From Alphaproteobacteria bacterium (GTDB lineage: Bacteria > Pseudomonadota > Alphaproteobacteria > Rickettsiales > SXRF01), in the NCBI GenBank assembly GCA_019243895.1, contig JAFATP010000123.1:1-8440 (forward strand): a stretch of DNA of 8,440 nucleotides, in the 5' to 3' direction. Made by a program: the position numbers and the translations under genes. Positions 1 to 7,086 of the stretch are shown in pieces. Numbering within the stretch: position 1 is the stretch's first letter; every line of letters begins with the position of its first letter. The notes under the pieces are model-generated. The model had not been told where the DNA came from. It did not search any database and saw only the letters and a list, made by a program, of their open reading frames with translations.

Positions 1-218
1 CCCGGCGCCAGGAAAGACACCGCCTCCAGCAGATTGGTTTTACCCGCGCCGTTCTCGCCGATCAGCACCACGCTCCGGCCGTTCAATTCCAGCGCCAGCC
101 GCTCATAATTACGGAAATGCGAAAGCGAGAGAGAGCGGATGGAAACGGGAAACACGCCGGCTAACTGCTCCCGTTCCGGTGAACGGCCGGGCTCTTCAAT
201 CCAGTTTAAACTGGTCAC
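1..218 (-). CDS. recF: RecF, DNA replication/repair ATPase (N-terminal part, runs off the window)
   Basis: RecF is an SMC-like ATPase that helps load RecA at gapped or stalled replication sites. Only about 72 N-terminal codons are present; the gene continues beyond base 1. Seen: the typical opening [10 protein letters not shown], then the Walker A loop GENGAGKTN followed by [11 protein letters not shown]. The frame opens with a GTG at 218, giving [13 protein letters not shown], and that GTG overlaps the dnaN stop codon (GTGA), which suggests translational coupling. A second in-frame GTG at 155 would give [14 protein letters not shown], closer to the usual RecF N-terminus, with GGGAG about 12 bases upstream, so the start is uncertain. 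It is the third gene of dnaA-dnaN-recF. The family assignment is secure despite truncation. Confidence 0.93.
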   Translation of the reverse strand, partial: MTSLNWIEEPGRSPEREQLAGVFPVSIRSLSLSHFRNYERLALELNGRSVVLIGENGAGKTNLLEAVSFLAP

Positions 219-1330
219 ACCCGCATCGGCATGATCACGTAGAGCGCGCCGACATCGGCGGTGTCGCGCACCAGCGCGGGCGATGCCGAATCATGGAACA
301 GGAACTGCGCCGTTTCGCCTTCCAGCTGCGAAAGCATTTCCAGCAGATAGCGCGCGTTGAAGCCGATCTCCAGTGCATCGGCGCCGTACGTCACCTCGAT
401 TTCCTCCGAGGCGCTGCCGGCCTCCGCGCTGCTGGCCGAAAGCGTGACCTTGCCTTTTTCCAGCGACAGCTTGATGCCGCGCGAGCGCTCGGAGGCGATG
501 ACGGAAACGCGATCCACCGCTTCGGCGAAACGCTTGGCTTCCACCTCCATCATTTTCTCGTTATTGGAGGGGATCACCCGCTCGTAATCGGGAAAATTGC
601 CGTCAATGAGCTTGGACACCAGCACGGCGTTGCCGTACACCACGCGGATTTTCGTGTCCGACAGCGAGAGCGCCACTTCGCCGTCGCCGCCGTCCAGCAG
701 CTTGCGGATTTCCTGGATGGTTTTGCGCGGCACGATGATGCCCGGCATGCCCGCGGCAGTCCCCGGCAGCGACACCGCCACCCGCGCCAGGCGATGCCCA
801 TCGGTGGCCACGGCTTTCAATTGCTCTTCGCCCGCCTCGCCGGAGGTGTGCAGATAAATGCCGTTCAGGTAATAACGCGTCTCCTCGGTGGACATGGCAT
901 AAGCGGGTTTTTCGATCAGCGCGCGGCACTCGGCCACCGCCAGCGTGAAGCTGTGCGGCAGCTCGCCCTCGGCCATTACCGGAAAATCATCCACCGGCAG
1001 CGAGGCCAGCGTGAAGCGGGACTGGCCGGAGCGGATGGACACCCTGCCGCCCTCGCCCGTGTTCACCTCCACCTGTGCTCCCTCGTGCAGCTTGCGGACG
1101 ATCTCGTAAAACGTATGCGCCGGCACGGTTGTCGCTCCCTCGCGACCAATCTCCGCCGGCACCCGTTCCACCAGCGCGATGTCCATATCGGTGGCGGTGA
1201 GGCTAAGCTGGCCGGATTTGGCGTCCAGCTTGACGTTGGCCAGCACGGGAATGGTGCCGCGCTTCTCCACCACGGTCTGCACGTGGCCGAGCGCTTTGAG
1301 CAGCACCGAGCGTTCGATGGCGAATTGCAT
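215..1330 (-). CDS. dnaN: DNA polymerase III beta subunit (sliding clamp)
   Basis: The protein forms a ring-shaped dimer around DNA and tethers DNA polymerase III and repair proteins. It has 371 residues, the normal length. Seen: the N-terminus [18 protein letters not shown] with [27 protein letters not shown] in the first clamp domain, [13 protein letters not shown] and [13 protein letters not shown] in the second, [12 protein letters not shown] before the third, and the canonical C-terminus ending LYVIMPMRV, which lines the clamp's partner-binding pocket. The ATG at 1330 has AGAGG six bases upstream, a good ribosome binding site. It lies 273 bases downstream of dnaA, and its stop overlaps the recF start by GTGA. 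Nothing appears damaged. Confidence 0.98.
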   Translation of the reverse strand: MQFAIERSVLLKALGHVQTVVEKRGTIPVLANVKLDAKSGQLSLTATDMDIALVERVPAEIGREGATTVPAHTFYEIVRKLHEGAQVEVNTGEGGRVSIRSGQSRFTLASLPVDDFPVMAEGELPHSFTLAVAECRALIEKPAYAMSTEETRYYLNGIYLHTSGEAGEEQLKAVATDGHRLARVAVSLPGTAAGMPGIIVPRKTIQEIRKLLDGGDGEVALSLSDTKIRVVYGNAVLVSKLIDGNFPDYERVIPSNNEKMMEVEAKRFAEAVDRVSVIASERSRGIKLSLEKGKVTLSASSAEAGSASEEIEVTYGADALEIGFNARYLLEMLSQLEGETAQFLFHDSASPALVRDTADVGALYVIMPMRV

Positions 1331-1603
1331 ATTCCACCTCTTGGTCGAATGATAAGGCAGAACAACTTAAAGCGTTTTTCGGAAAACGCAACGGGCTCGT
1401 GGAAATCAGAGCGGTGGAAGCCCTCATTAACCGCTGCGAGGCGGTCATGCCTCCGAGATCCGCCAGCTTTTTCCCATCCTTATCCATCAGCGAGGCAGTG
1501 ATGGATGCCTGGCCTCCAACGCTACGCCCAGATATTGAAACACTTGGTAAGGATGATCATTAATTATTAAGGCCATTATGACAACGGCTTTCACCGCGTG
1601 GCT
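1331..1603. other. dnaA-dnaN intergenic region (273 bases)
   Basis: This is the largest gene-free stretch in the minus-strand replication block. From the dnaA side it holds a small stem-loop at 1596-1609 (GCGTG/CACGC, loop GCTT on the plus strand) that includes the dnaA stop codon, an AT-rich patch at about 1556-1574, a single 7/9 match to the DnaA box (TTATCCATC, 1480-1488, plus strand), and a GC/AT stem-loop at 1372-1389 just before dnaN. I see no protein gene with family resemblance here; the frame open on the minus strand from 1487 is out of phase with dnaN. It may carry a dnaN promoter, but I could not identify convincing hexamers. Confidence 0.6.
1372..1389 (-). terminator. stem-loop between dnaA and dnaN, weak terminator candidate
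   Basis: On the minus strand GCGTTTT pairs with AAAACGC around a CCGA loop, seven perfect base pairs, followed by TTTAAGTTGTT. It lies about 40 bases before the dnaN start codon. The short interrupted T-run makes a strong intrinsic terminator unlikely. It could attenuate dnaA read-through into dnaN or be a structured dnaN leader. The stem is certain; the function is inferred. Confidence 0.35.
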
Positions 1604-3037
1604 TCACGCCCGCATCATACGCTCCAGCAGCTCCACTTCGGAAGCGAACTCAGCATCTTGCGAGATCAACTCCTCCACTTTCTTCACCGCGTGAATGACG
1701 GTGGTGTGATCCTTGCCGCCGAAGCGCCGGCCGATATCCGGCAGGCTGCGCGTGGTGAGCCGCTTGGCCAGGAACATCGCCACCTGGCGGGGACGGGCCA
1801 CGGAGCGCGAGCGGCGGGCGGAGTGCATGTCCGACACCTTAATGTGGTAATGCTCGGCCACTTTTTTCTGGATGTCCTCCACGGTGACGCGCTTATCGTG
1901 CGCGCGCAGCAGATCCATCAGCACTTCCTGGGCGGTTTCGATGGTGATGGCGCGGCCCACCAGCGTGGCGTGCGCCACCACGCGGTTCAGCGCGCCTTCC
2001 AGCTCGCGCACGTTGGAGGTGATCTTGTGCGCCAGAAATTCCACCACTTTCTGCGGGATGTGGATGCCGCGCATCTGCTCGATCTTGGAATGGAGAATGC
2101 CTAAGCGCAGCTCATAAGTGGTGGCGTGAATATCGGCCACCAGGCCCCAGCCCAGGCGGGAGCGCACGCGCTCCTCAATGCCCTCCAGATCGGACGGGCT
2201 GCGGTCGCCGGAAATCACCAGCTGCTTGTTCTGGTCCACCAGCGCGTTGAAGGTGTGGAAGAATTCCTCCTGCGTGGAATCCTTGCCGCTGATGAACTGC
2301 ACGTCGTCAATCATCAGCACGTCCACCGAGCGGAAGGTTTCCTTGAACGCCAGCGATTCACGGGAGCGCAGCGCCTTGATGAACTGATACATGAATTTTT
2401 CCGCCGACAGATAGATCACCCGCCGTCCGCCGCCATGCGCGCGGATGTGCCAGGCGATGGCGTGCATGAGATGCGTCTTGCCCAGTCCGACACCGCCATA
2501 AAGAAACAGCGGGTTGCAGCCGGGAACGACGGCGGGAGATTCCGCCACGCGGCGCGCCGCGGCGTGAGCCAGCTCATTGGGCTTGCCCACCACGAAATGC
2601 TCGAAAGTGCAACGGGGGTCGAGCGGTGCGGACATGGCAAGCGCCGCCAGATCGGCCTCGGGCACTGCCAGCAGCGCGGCATCGGCGGCAGGGGAAGTGG
2701 AAACGGCAAGCGAAGGAGCACACGGAGCGGCGGCGGGGGCATCGGCCTGGCGCACCAGAATGTCGATGGCGAGAATATCGGAGCGCAGCTCCTGTAACGC
2801 AGCACGGATGTCGGCGCCGTAATGCGCCGCCACCCATTCGCGCATGAAGCGCGTCGGCGCGGTCAGCACGGCCTTGCCGCCCTCGATATGCTTGCATTCA
2901 AGGCCGCGCAGCCAGCTGCGATACACCGCCTCGCCATGCCTGGCTTTCAGCTTTTCCGCCACGCGCTCCCACAGCGCCGAGGCCGGCTCCCCGGGCGTCA
3001 CGGCAAGGGCGGAGGCGGGGGTTATGACTGCCTCCAT
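1604..3037 (-). CDS. dnaA: Chromosomal replication initiator protein DnaA
   Basis: DnaA is the AAA+ ATPase that binds DnaA boxes at oriC, melts the origin and recruits the helicase. It has 477 residues, within the family range. Domains in order: domain I (about 20-90, [21 protein letters not shown]); an Ala/Pro-rich linker, domain II (about 97-140); AAA+ core with Walker [10 protein letters not shown] (181-189), Walker B LMIDDVQF (241-248), arginine-finger region [10 protein letters not shown] (291-300) and sensor [11 protein letters not shown] (344-352); and the C-terminal DNA-binding helix-turn-helix with [14 protein letters not shown] and [15 protein letters not shown] (about 415-451). All key residues are present. 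The ATG at 3037 lies inside the 3' end of the upstream rhodanese gene (16-base overlap), so the two are probably translationally coupled and transcribed from the rpsT side. No strong Shine-Dalgarno sequence is visible. Confidence 0.98.
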   Translation of the reverse strand: MEAVITPASALAVTPGEPASALWERVAEKLKARHGEAVYRSWLRGLECKHIEGGKAVLTAPTRFMREWVAAHYGADIRAALQELRSDILAIDILVRQADAPAAAPCAPSLAVSTSPAADAALLAVPEADLAALAMSAPLDPRCTFEHFVVGKPNELAHAAARRVAESPAVVPGCNPLFLYGGVGLGKTHLMHAIAWHIRAHGGGRRVIYLSAEKFMYQFIKALRSRESLAFKETFRSVDVLMIDDVQFISGKDSTQEEFFHTFNALVDQNKQLVISGDRSPSDLEGIEERVRSRLGWGLVADIHATTYELRLGILHSKIEQMRGIHIPQKVVEFLAHKITSNVRELEGALNRVVAHATLVGRAITIETAQEVLMDLLRAHDKRVTVEDIQKKVAEHYHIKVSDMHSARRSRSVARPRQVAMFLAKRLTTRSLPDIGRRFGGKDHTTVIHAVKKVEELISQDAEFASEVELLERMMRA

Positions 3038-3477
3038 GGCAATGCGCTCGCCTTCCAGCCTGTCCGGGTGCCGCGATGGCGCAAATCATCGGACTCCCCT
3101 TCGAATCCGCCCAGCACATTGAAGCAATGCGCAAAGCCTGCCCGCTGCATCGCTTCGGCGGCATCGTGCGAACGCCCGCCGCTGCGGCACAGGAAGAAAA
3201 GCCGGGTTTCCGGAATGACGCCTTCAGCCCGCAACGCCGCTTCAAACTGAGGGTTTAAGCCCATATGCGGATAGATTTTCCAGGAGATGGATAGCAGACG
3301 GCCGCGCGCGGCGCTCATATCCGGCTGGCCGGTGAACTGCCATTCCGGCAGCGTGCGCACATCCACCAGCACGGAACCGGCATCCTCGCACAGCGCTTTC
3401 CATGCTTCAACAGGTGTCACCTTGCCGGGCCCGGCAAGGGAGGTTTGCAGATCAGCTAGAAGCGCACTGGCGTGCAT
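3022..3477 (-). CDS. Single-domain rhodanese-like sulfurtransferase
   Basis: Rhodanese-domain proteins move sulfur through a persulfide on an active-site cysteine; the acceptor of this one is not known. The chosen product is 151 residues. Seen: [10 protein letters not shown], the conserved strand [11 protein letters not shown] (about 37-47), and the active-site loop [10 protein letters not shown] with Cys97 followed by an Arg-rich loop, so catalysis looks possible; then the [10 protein letters not shown] strand and a C-terminus ending [12 protein letters not shown], a pattern I associate with one alphaproteobacterial rhodanese subgroup. No signal peptide, so cytoplasmic. The frame extends to an ATG at 3504, but the ATG at 3477 has GAGAGG four bases upstream while the earlier ATG has GGGAG only one base away, so I chose 3477. 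It sits between rpsT and dnaA and overlaps the dnaA start by 16 bases. Confidence 0.9.
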   Translation of the reverse strand: MHASALLADLQTSLAGPGKVTPVEAWKALCEDAGSVLVDVRTLPEWQFTGQPDMSAARGRLLSISWKIYPHMGLNPQFEAALRAEGVIPETRLFFLCRSGGRSHDAAEAMQRAGFAHCFNVLGGFEGESDDLRHRGTRTGWKASALPWRQS

Positions 3478-3494
3478 GGCACCTCTCGAGAATT

Positions 3495-3524
3495 TTGACA
3501 ACATGCTCCCGCCCGCGCTTTAAT
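3495..3524 (+). promoter_or_regulatory. Putative sigma-70-type promoter antisense to rpsT
   Basis: The plus strand carries TTGACA (3495-3500), an 18-base spacer and TTTAAT (3519-3524), matching 11 of 12 consensus positions. A transcript starting near 3531 would run antisense through all of rpsT (3569-3835) and could continue to aroA-cmk at 4013 with a leader of about 480 bases. The -10 overlaps a small stem (CCGCG/CGCGG, 3513-3530). Chance matches occur, although less often in GC-rich DNA. Seen: the hexamers. Inferred: activity. Confidence 0.4.
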
Positions 3525-3568
3525 ACGCGGTGGAACGGCAACAGGACTTATACGTTCAAATACAAAAA

Positions 3569-3835
3569 TCAGGCGGCAATGGCTTTGATGCGCGCAGACA
3601 GGCGGCTCAGCTTGCGCGAGGCCGTCTGCTTCTTGAACACACCTTTGGATACTCCGCGCATCAGCTCCGGCTGAGCTTCACGGAACGCGGCCGCGGCGGC
3701 AGTCTTGTCGCCCGCGGCAATCGCATCTTCCACTTTACGCAGTTGAGTGCGAATGCGGCTTTTGCGCGCGCGGTTCACCGCGGTGCGCGCAATGGTCTGG
3801 CGGTTGCGTTTCTCGGCGGATATGTGATTGGCCAT
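3569..3835 (-). CDS. rpsT: 30S ribosomal protein S20
   Basis: S20 binds 16S rRNA early in 30S assembly. It has 88 residues, the usual size, strongly basic and helical. Seen: the conserved start [27 protein letters not shown] in substance, the middle helix region [24 protein letters not shown], and the end [24 protein letters not shown]. The ATG at 3835 is preceded by GAGGTAGTA, a good ribosome binding site. It is the first gene of the rpsT-rhodanese-dnaA block; rpsT next to dnaA is a common alphaproteobacterial arrangement. No clear intrinsic terminator follows (only a five-pair stem at 3513-3530 without a T-run), so read-through into the rhodanese gene and dnaA is likely. Confidence 0.97.
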   Translation of the reverse strand: MANHISAEKRNRQTIARTAVNRARKSRIRTQLRKVEDAIAAGDKTAAAAAFREAQPELMRGVSKGVFKKQTASRKLSRLSARIKAIAA

Positions 3836-3899
3836 TACTACCTCATGAACTTATTGAATCAGCTTAATTTTCTTGAATCTATCCCAGCTGGGACTAGTG

Positions 3900-3928
3900 A
3901 CGCTACACGTTTTGCGAGCACCCGTCAA
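3900..3928 (-). promoter_or_regulatory. Putative rpsT promoter
   Basis: Read on the minus strand, TTGACG (3923-3928) and TAGCGT (3900-3905) are separated by 17 bases, 65 to 95 bases upstream of the rpsT ATG. The -35 is a 5/6 match and the -10 only 3/6, so this is suggestive. The predicted transcript would begin near 3893, at a 12-bp palindrome (3882-3893, TCCCAGCTGGGA) that could form a short 5' hairpin in the leader. If real, it would also serve the rhodanese gene and dnaA. Confidence 0.35.
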
Positions 3929-4012
3929 GGCCACAAATGATGCTTCGCCGGATGAATATCTTACCGCCATGTGCGTGGACATTCCACCTGAGAGCCTGTA
4001 CAAAACGCAGCC

Positions 4013-5998
4013 ATGATTTCCGCAACAAGTTCCGGCCTGCAGGGCGATGTCTCGGTGCCGGGAGACAAATCGATCTCTCACCGCGCGCTGATGCTGGCCT
4101 CGCAGGTGCTGGGAAGCACGCGCATCACCGGCTTGCTGGAGGGCGAGGACGTGCTGCGCACCGCCGAGGCGCTGCGGCGGCTGGGGGTGGACGTGCAGCG
4201 CGTGGGCGACGGCGCATGGGAGGTGCACGGCGTGGGCGCAGGCGGCCTGCACGAAAGCGAAGCGGTGCTGGACATGGGCAACGCGGGCACCGGCGCGCGG
4301 CTGATGATGGGGCTGGTGACGCCCTACCCTTTCACCACGTTTTTCACCGGCGATCCTTCCCTGCGCTCCCGACCGATGGGCCGCGTCATGACGCCGCTGT
4401 CGCAGATGGGCGCACGCTTCGTGGCGCGCGCCCATGATCGCCTGCCGCTGGCGCTGACCGGCACGGAATCGCCGCTTCCCATCACCTACCGCCTGCCGGT
4501 GGCTTCCGCGCAGGTGAAGTCGGCCGTCCTGCTGGCCGCCCTGAACACGCGCGGCAAAACCACTGTCATCGAACGGGAGCCTACTCGCGACCATACCGAA
4601 AACATGCTGGAATATTTCGGCATCGGCGTGGAACGGCGGCGGGAAGAGGACGGGGCGCTGGCGGTGACGCTGTCGGGACATCAGAACCCCGCCCGGGCCG
4701 AGCGCAGCCTGACGGTGCCGGGCGATCCTTCCTCGGCGGCGTTCCCGCTGGTGGCGGCGCTGATCGTGCCGCACTCGCGGCTGGTGCTGCGCAATGTCTG
4801 CGTCAACCCGCTGCGCACCGGCCTATTTGACACGCTAAAGGAAATGGGCGCGCGGCTGACGGCGGTGAACGAACGGCGCATCGGCGGCGAGAAAGTGGCG
4901 GACATCGAGGTAGAAAGCAGCACGCTGCGCGCCGTGCGCGTGCCTGCCGCGCGTGCGCCGTCCATGATCGATGAATACCCCATCCTGGCGGTGGCCGCCG
5001 CCTTCGCCGAAGGCGAAACGGCGATGGAAGGCATCGGTGAATTGCGCGTGAAGGAAAGCGACCGCTTAAGCGGCATCATCCAGGGCTTGCGCGCCTGCGG
5101 CGTGGAGGCGCGTGCCGAAGGCGACACGCTGTTCGTGACCGGCCAGAAGCAACCGCGCGGCGGCGCATTGATCAGCACCCGGCTGGATCACCGCATCGCC
5201 ATGAGCTTTCTCGTAATGGGCATGGCCAGCCAGCAGCACGTAACGGTGGATGACGCCGCGCCGATCGCCACCAGCTTTCCAGGATTCCCCGCCTTGATGA
5301 ATGCGCTGGGCGCACGCCTTTCCGAGCGTACGCCCACGCGCACTTTACCGTTGGTGGTCGCCATCGACGGACCTGCCGCCTCCGGGAAGGGTACTCTGGC
5401 GCGCCGGCTGGCCGCGTATTTCGGCATCGCTTACCTGGATACCGGCAGCCTATACCGCGCCGTGGGCTTGCGGCTTGCTTACGCGGACGCCGACCCGCGC
5501 GACATAGGCGCCGCCATTCGCGCGGCGCAGAGCATTACGTACGAAGACCTGGCCAATCCGCGCCTGCGCCAGGAGCATGTCGGCAAAGCCGCCTCCATCG
5601 TGTCGGCGCAACCGGAAGTGCGCGCCGTGCTGCTGGATTTTCAGCGGCGTTTCGCCGCCTCCGGCCAGGGCGCGATTCTGGACGGGCGCGACATCGGCAC
5701 CGTGGTGCTGCCGGAAGCCCGCTTTAAATTTTTCATCACCGCCACGCTGGAAGCCCGCGCCAGACGGCGGCACCGTGAATTGCAGGGCCAGGGCGTGGAG
5801 GTGATTTACGACTCCGTGCTGAAGGATTTGCGCGAGCGCGATGAACGCGATGCCGCCCGCGAGATCGCGCCGATGAAGCCGGCGGAGGACGCGTTCATCA
5901 TCGACACCTCAAAACACGATGCCGATTCGGTGTTCGACCAGGTGCGCCGCCTTATTGAAGAACGACTGGAGCAGCCGGAGCAGCGGATACCGGCGTAA
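4013..5998 (+). CDS. Fused EPSP synthase (AroA) and cytidylate kinase (Cmk)
   Basis: One 661-residue frame carries two full enzymes. Residues 1-437 are 3-phosphoshikimate 1-carboxyvinyltransferase, the sixth shikimate step: GDKSISHRA (Lys19), LDMGNAGTGARL (86-97), GDPSLRSRPMG, ASAQVKSAVLLA, EPTRDHTENM, GDPSSAAF, IDEYP (Asp320, Glu321), RVKESDR (Glu348) and DHRIAM. Residues about 446-661 are CMP/dCMP kinase: P-loop GPAASGKGT (453-461), LDTGSLYR (475-482), SAQPEVRAVLLDFQRRFA, DGRDIGTVVLP (557-567), an Arg-rich lid (582-588) and the RDERDAAREIAPMKPAEDA end motif. The linker is only about eight residues. No earlier start is possible because an in-frame TGA lies seven codons upstream of the ATG; the ribosome binding site is weak. 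The last 47 bases overlap the converging gene. Unfused adjacent aroA and cmk are the usual state in alphaproteobacteria; I recall fused annotations in other proteobacteria. Confidence 0.96.
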   Translation: MISATSSGLQGDVSVPGDKSISHRALMLASQVLGSTRITGLLEGEDVLRTAEALRRLGVDVQRVGDGAWEVHGVGAGGLHESEAVLDMGNAGTGARLMMGLVTPYPFTTFFTGDPSLRSRPMGRVMTPLSQMGARFVARAHDRLPLALTGTESPLPITYRLPVASAQVKSAVLLAALNTRGKTTVIEREPTRDHTENMLEYFGIGVERRREEDGALAVTLSGHQNPARAERSLTVPGDPSSAAFPLVAALIVPHSRLVLRNVCVNPLRTGLFDTLKEMGARLTAVNERRIGGEKVADIEVESSTLRAVRVPAARAPSMIDEYPILAVAAAFAEGETAMEGIGELRVKESDRLSGIIQGLRACGVEARAEGDTLFVTGQKQPRGGALISTRLDHRIAMSFLVMGMASQQHVTVDDAAPIATSFPGFPALMNALGARLSERTPTRTLPLVVAIDGPAASGKGTLARRLAAYFGIAYLDTGSLYRAVGLRLAYADADPRDIGAAIRAAQSITYEDLANPRLRQEHVGKAASIVSAQPEVRAVLLDFQRRFAASGQGAILDGRDIGTVVLPEARFKFFITATLEARARRRHRELQGQGVEVIYDSVLKDLRERDERDAAREIAPMKPAEDAFIIDTSKHDADSVFDQVRRLIEERLEQPEQRIPA

Positions 5999-6584
5999 CC
6001 GGAGCAGCCGGAGCGGCAGATGCAGGCGGCGTTTCGGAGGCAGCAGCCGCGGAAGATGCAGCTTCCGATGGCGGCGCACCGGCAGGCGCGGTAATCACCA
6101 CCGGCTTTTTCTTGAACAGCTTATATTCCACGCTGTCTCCCGGCTGAATGCCCAAGGCGGCGCTGTCGCCGCCGCGCAGATAAAGCACCGCCAGCACCGG
6201 CGCGGCGGACGCGATGGGCTCCTGCATTTCGGCCAGTACCAGCTTCGGCATGATCTGGGTTATCGTGCCGTAGGAATCCACCATCAGCACATCCAGGGGC
6301 GCGTAATCCTGCGCGGTATGAATGGTTACCGTGAGGGGCGCCGCATAAACCGCCATCGCTGCCTTGAACGCTCCCAGCGAGACGAAGTTAAACCAGCCGG
6401 GCGTGTGCGCGGCGGAGGAGGCCTCCCGCACTTCCGTATCGATGGCGAGCGTCGGCTTGGCCTTATCCGCGGGGTGCTGCAAATGCAGGAGCAGCGTGGT
6501 GCGCGAATAAAGCAGCGGAGCCTCCACCGCCATCGCCGCAACCGGCAGCAATATCAGCGCCAGCAATGCCCCGGCGAACCTCAT
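5952..6584 (-). CDS. Exported protein, diverged DUF192-like paralogue with Ala/Pro-rich tail
   Basis: A 210-residue protein of unknown function. Residues 1-19 form a signal peptide (MRFAGALLALILLPVAAMA), so it is probably periplasmic. Residues about 50-155 align with the neighbouring DUF192 protein with almost no gaps: YAPLDVLMVDSYG against YIPLDMLFIDSAG, then APVLAVLYLRGG against VPVIAVVELPGG, and LGIQPGDSV against TKIAEGDRV. The DUF192 hallmarks GLMFR and WMKNT are replaced, so it looks like an old tandem duplicate that has lost the most conserved surface. Residues about 162-210 are a low-complexity Ala/Pro/Ser tail holding a duplicated SAAPAAPV unit. The start overlaps the DUF192 stop (ATGA), implying coupled translation. 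The 3' end overlaps the aroA-cmk 3' end by 47 bases in the opposite direction. Confidence 0.82.
   Translation of the reverse strand: MRFAGALLALILLPVAAMAVEAPLLYSRTTLLLHLQHPADKAKPTLAIDTEVREASSAAHTPGWFNFVSLGAFKAAMAVYAAPLTVTIHTAQDYAPLDVLMVDSYGTITQIMPKLVLAEMQEPIASAAPVLAVLYLRGGDSAALGIQPGDSVEYKLFKKKPVVITAPAGAPPSEAASSAAAASETPPASAAPAAPVTPVSAAPAAPVVLQ
5968..6033. repeat. 33-bp tandem duplication across a convergent gene overlap
   Basis: Two adjacent 33-bp units start with GGAGCAGCCGGAGC, at 5968 and at 6001; the first 16 bases differ at one position and the units agree at roughly 24 of 33 positions by eye. On the minus strand both encode the SAAPAAPV repeat in the tail of the DUF192-like protein. On the plus strand the first unit encodes the last residues of the cytidylate kinase domain and its stop codon (5996-5998). 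Confidence 0.75.
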
Positions 6585-7030
6585 GGCAGCCTTTCGTGAT
6601 GCACGCGGTCGCCCTCGGCGATTTTCGTGCGCTGTATCGTGCCGCCCGGCAGTTCCACCACGGCGATGACCGGCACCGGAGAAGTGATCAGCTCCTCCGA
6701 AAGAGGCGATGCGTTTTCCTTAACATAGGCAACCTGCCCGGCGCTATCGATGAACAGCATATCAAGAGGGATATAAGTATTTTTCATCCACATTGAGATT
6801 TTCTGGGGCGCAGGAAAAAGAAACAGCATGCCCTTGCCCGGCGGCAGGTATTGCCGGAACATCAGTCCCTGCGTCTGTTGCTGGGGCGTCAGCGCCGCCT
6901 CCACCTCGAACGGCACGGTGCCGCGCGCTGTCTCCACGGTGAATGGGGCCAGTTCGGCGCCAGCAGCTAGGGGCCTATAAAACAAGAGAAAAACCCCAAA
7001 CCACAGGGGCAGCTGTAACATAATCTTCAT
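6581..7030 (-). CDS. DUF192 family exported protein
   Basis: A 149-residue member of the DUF192 family (small periplasmic or exported proteins of unknown biochemical function). Seen: a signal peptide of about 25 residues (MKIMLQLPLWFGVFLLFYRP, cut near LAAGA), then the family core: FEVEAALTPQQQTQGLMFRQYLP in substance (about 41-63), GMLFLFP (67-73), MWMKNTYIPLDMLFIDSAG (80-98), an SEELITSPVPVIAVVEL segment, and PGG...IAEGDRV near the C-terminus. All conserved family motifs are present. The ATG at 7030 has GAGG three bases upstream and AGGAGG further back. It is first of a two-gene unit with its diverged paralogue (ATGA overlap) and is divergent from the gene at 7087, with 56 bases between them. 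Function cannot be inferred from this context. Confidence 0.93.
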   Translation of the reverse strand: MKIMLQLPLWFGVFLLFYRPLAAGAELAPFTVETARGTVPFEVEAALTPQQQTQGLMFRQYLPPGKGMLFLFPAPQKISMWMKNTYIPLDMLFIDSAGQVAYVKENASPLSEELITSPVPVIAVVELPGGTIQRTKIAEGDRVHHERLP

Positions 7031-7049
7031 AATCCTCGCCCTCCTGGTG

Positions 7050-7058
7050 TGCTATAGT
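7050..7058 (+). promoter_or_regulatory. Putative extended -10 promoter of the 338-residue protein gene
   Basis: TGC followed by TATAGT gives an extended -10 motif (TGnTATAAT with one mismatch) in the 56-base divergent gap. No good -35 is present 16-18 bases upstream, which extended -10 promoters can lack. The gene's ribosome binding site GGGGGA (7071-7076) follows, then the ATG at 7087. Confidence 0.4.
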
Positions 7059-7086
7059 AACATAATAATCCGGGGGAACAATACGC

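Noticed and set aside
179..1501. Long plus-strand open frame of 440 codons opposite dnaN
   Set aside because: Its product is His/Arg/Gln-rich without family motifs, as expected for the antisense frame of a GC-rich gene; dnaN on the other strand is certain.
1331..1603. Chromosomal origin oriC
   Set aside because: Only one 7/9 DnaA-box-like site and a short AT-rich patch; no cluster of boxes. The origin need not lie next to dnaA in alphaproteobacteria.
2126..2797. Plus-strand open frame of 223 codons opposite dnaA
   Set aside because: Antisense frame of dnaA with no recognisable domain or ribosome binding site.
3478..3504. Nine-residue N-terminal extension of the rhodanese (ATG at 3504)
   Set aside because: Its ribosome binding site is only one base from the ATG, whereas the ATG at 3477 has GAGAGG at a workable distance.
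4268..4309. Glyphosate-tolerant EPSP synthase
   Set aside because: The GNAGTG loop keeps Gly92, equivalent to the Gly of sensitive enzymes, rather than the Ala found in the CP4 enzyme.
3851..4774. Minus-strand open frame of 307 codons opposite the AroA domain
   Set aside because: Composition is typical of a GC-rich shadow frame, and it covers catalytic motifs of AroA coded on the plus strand.
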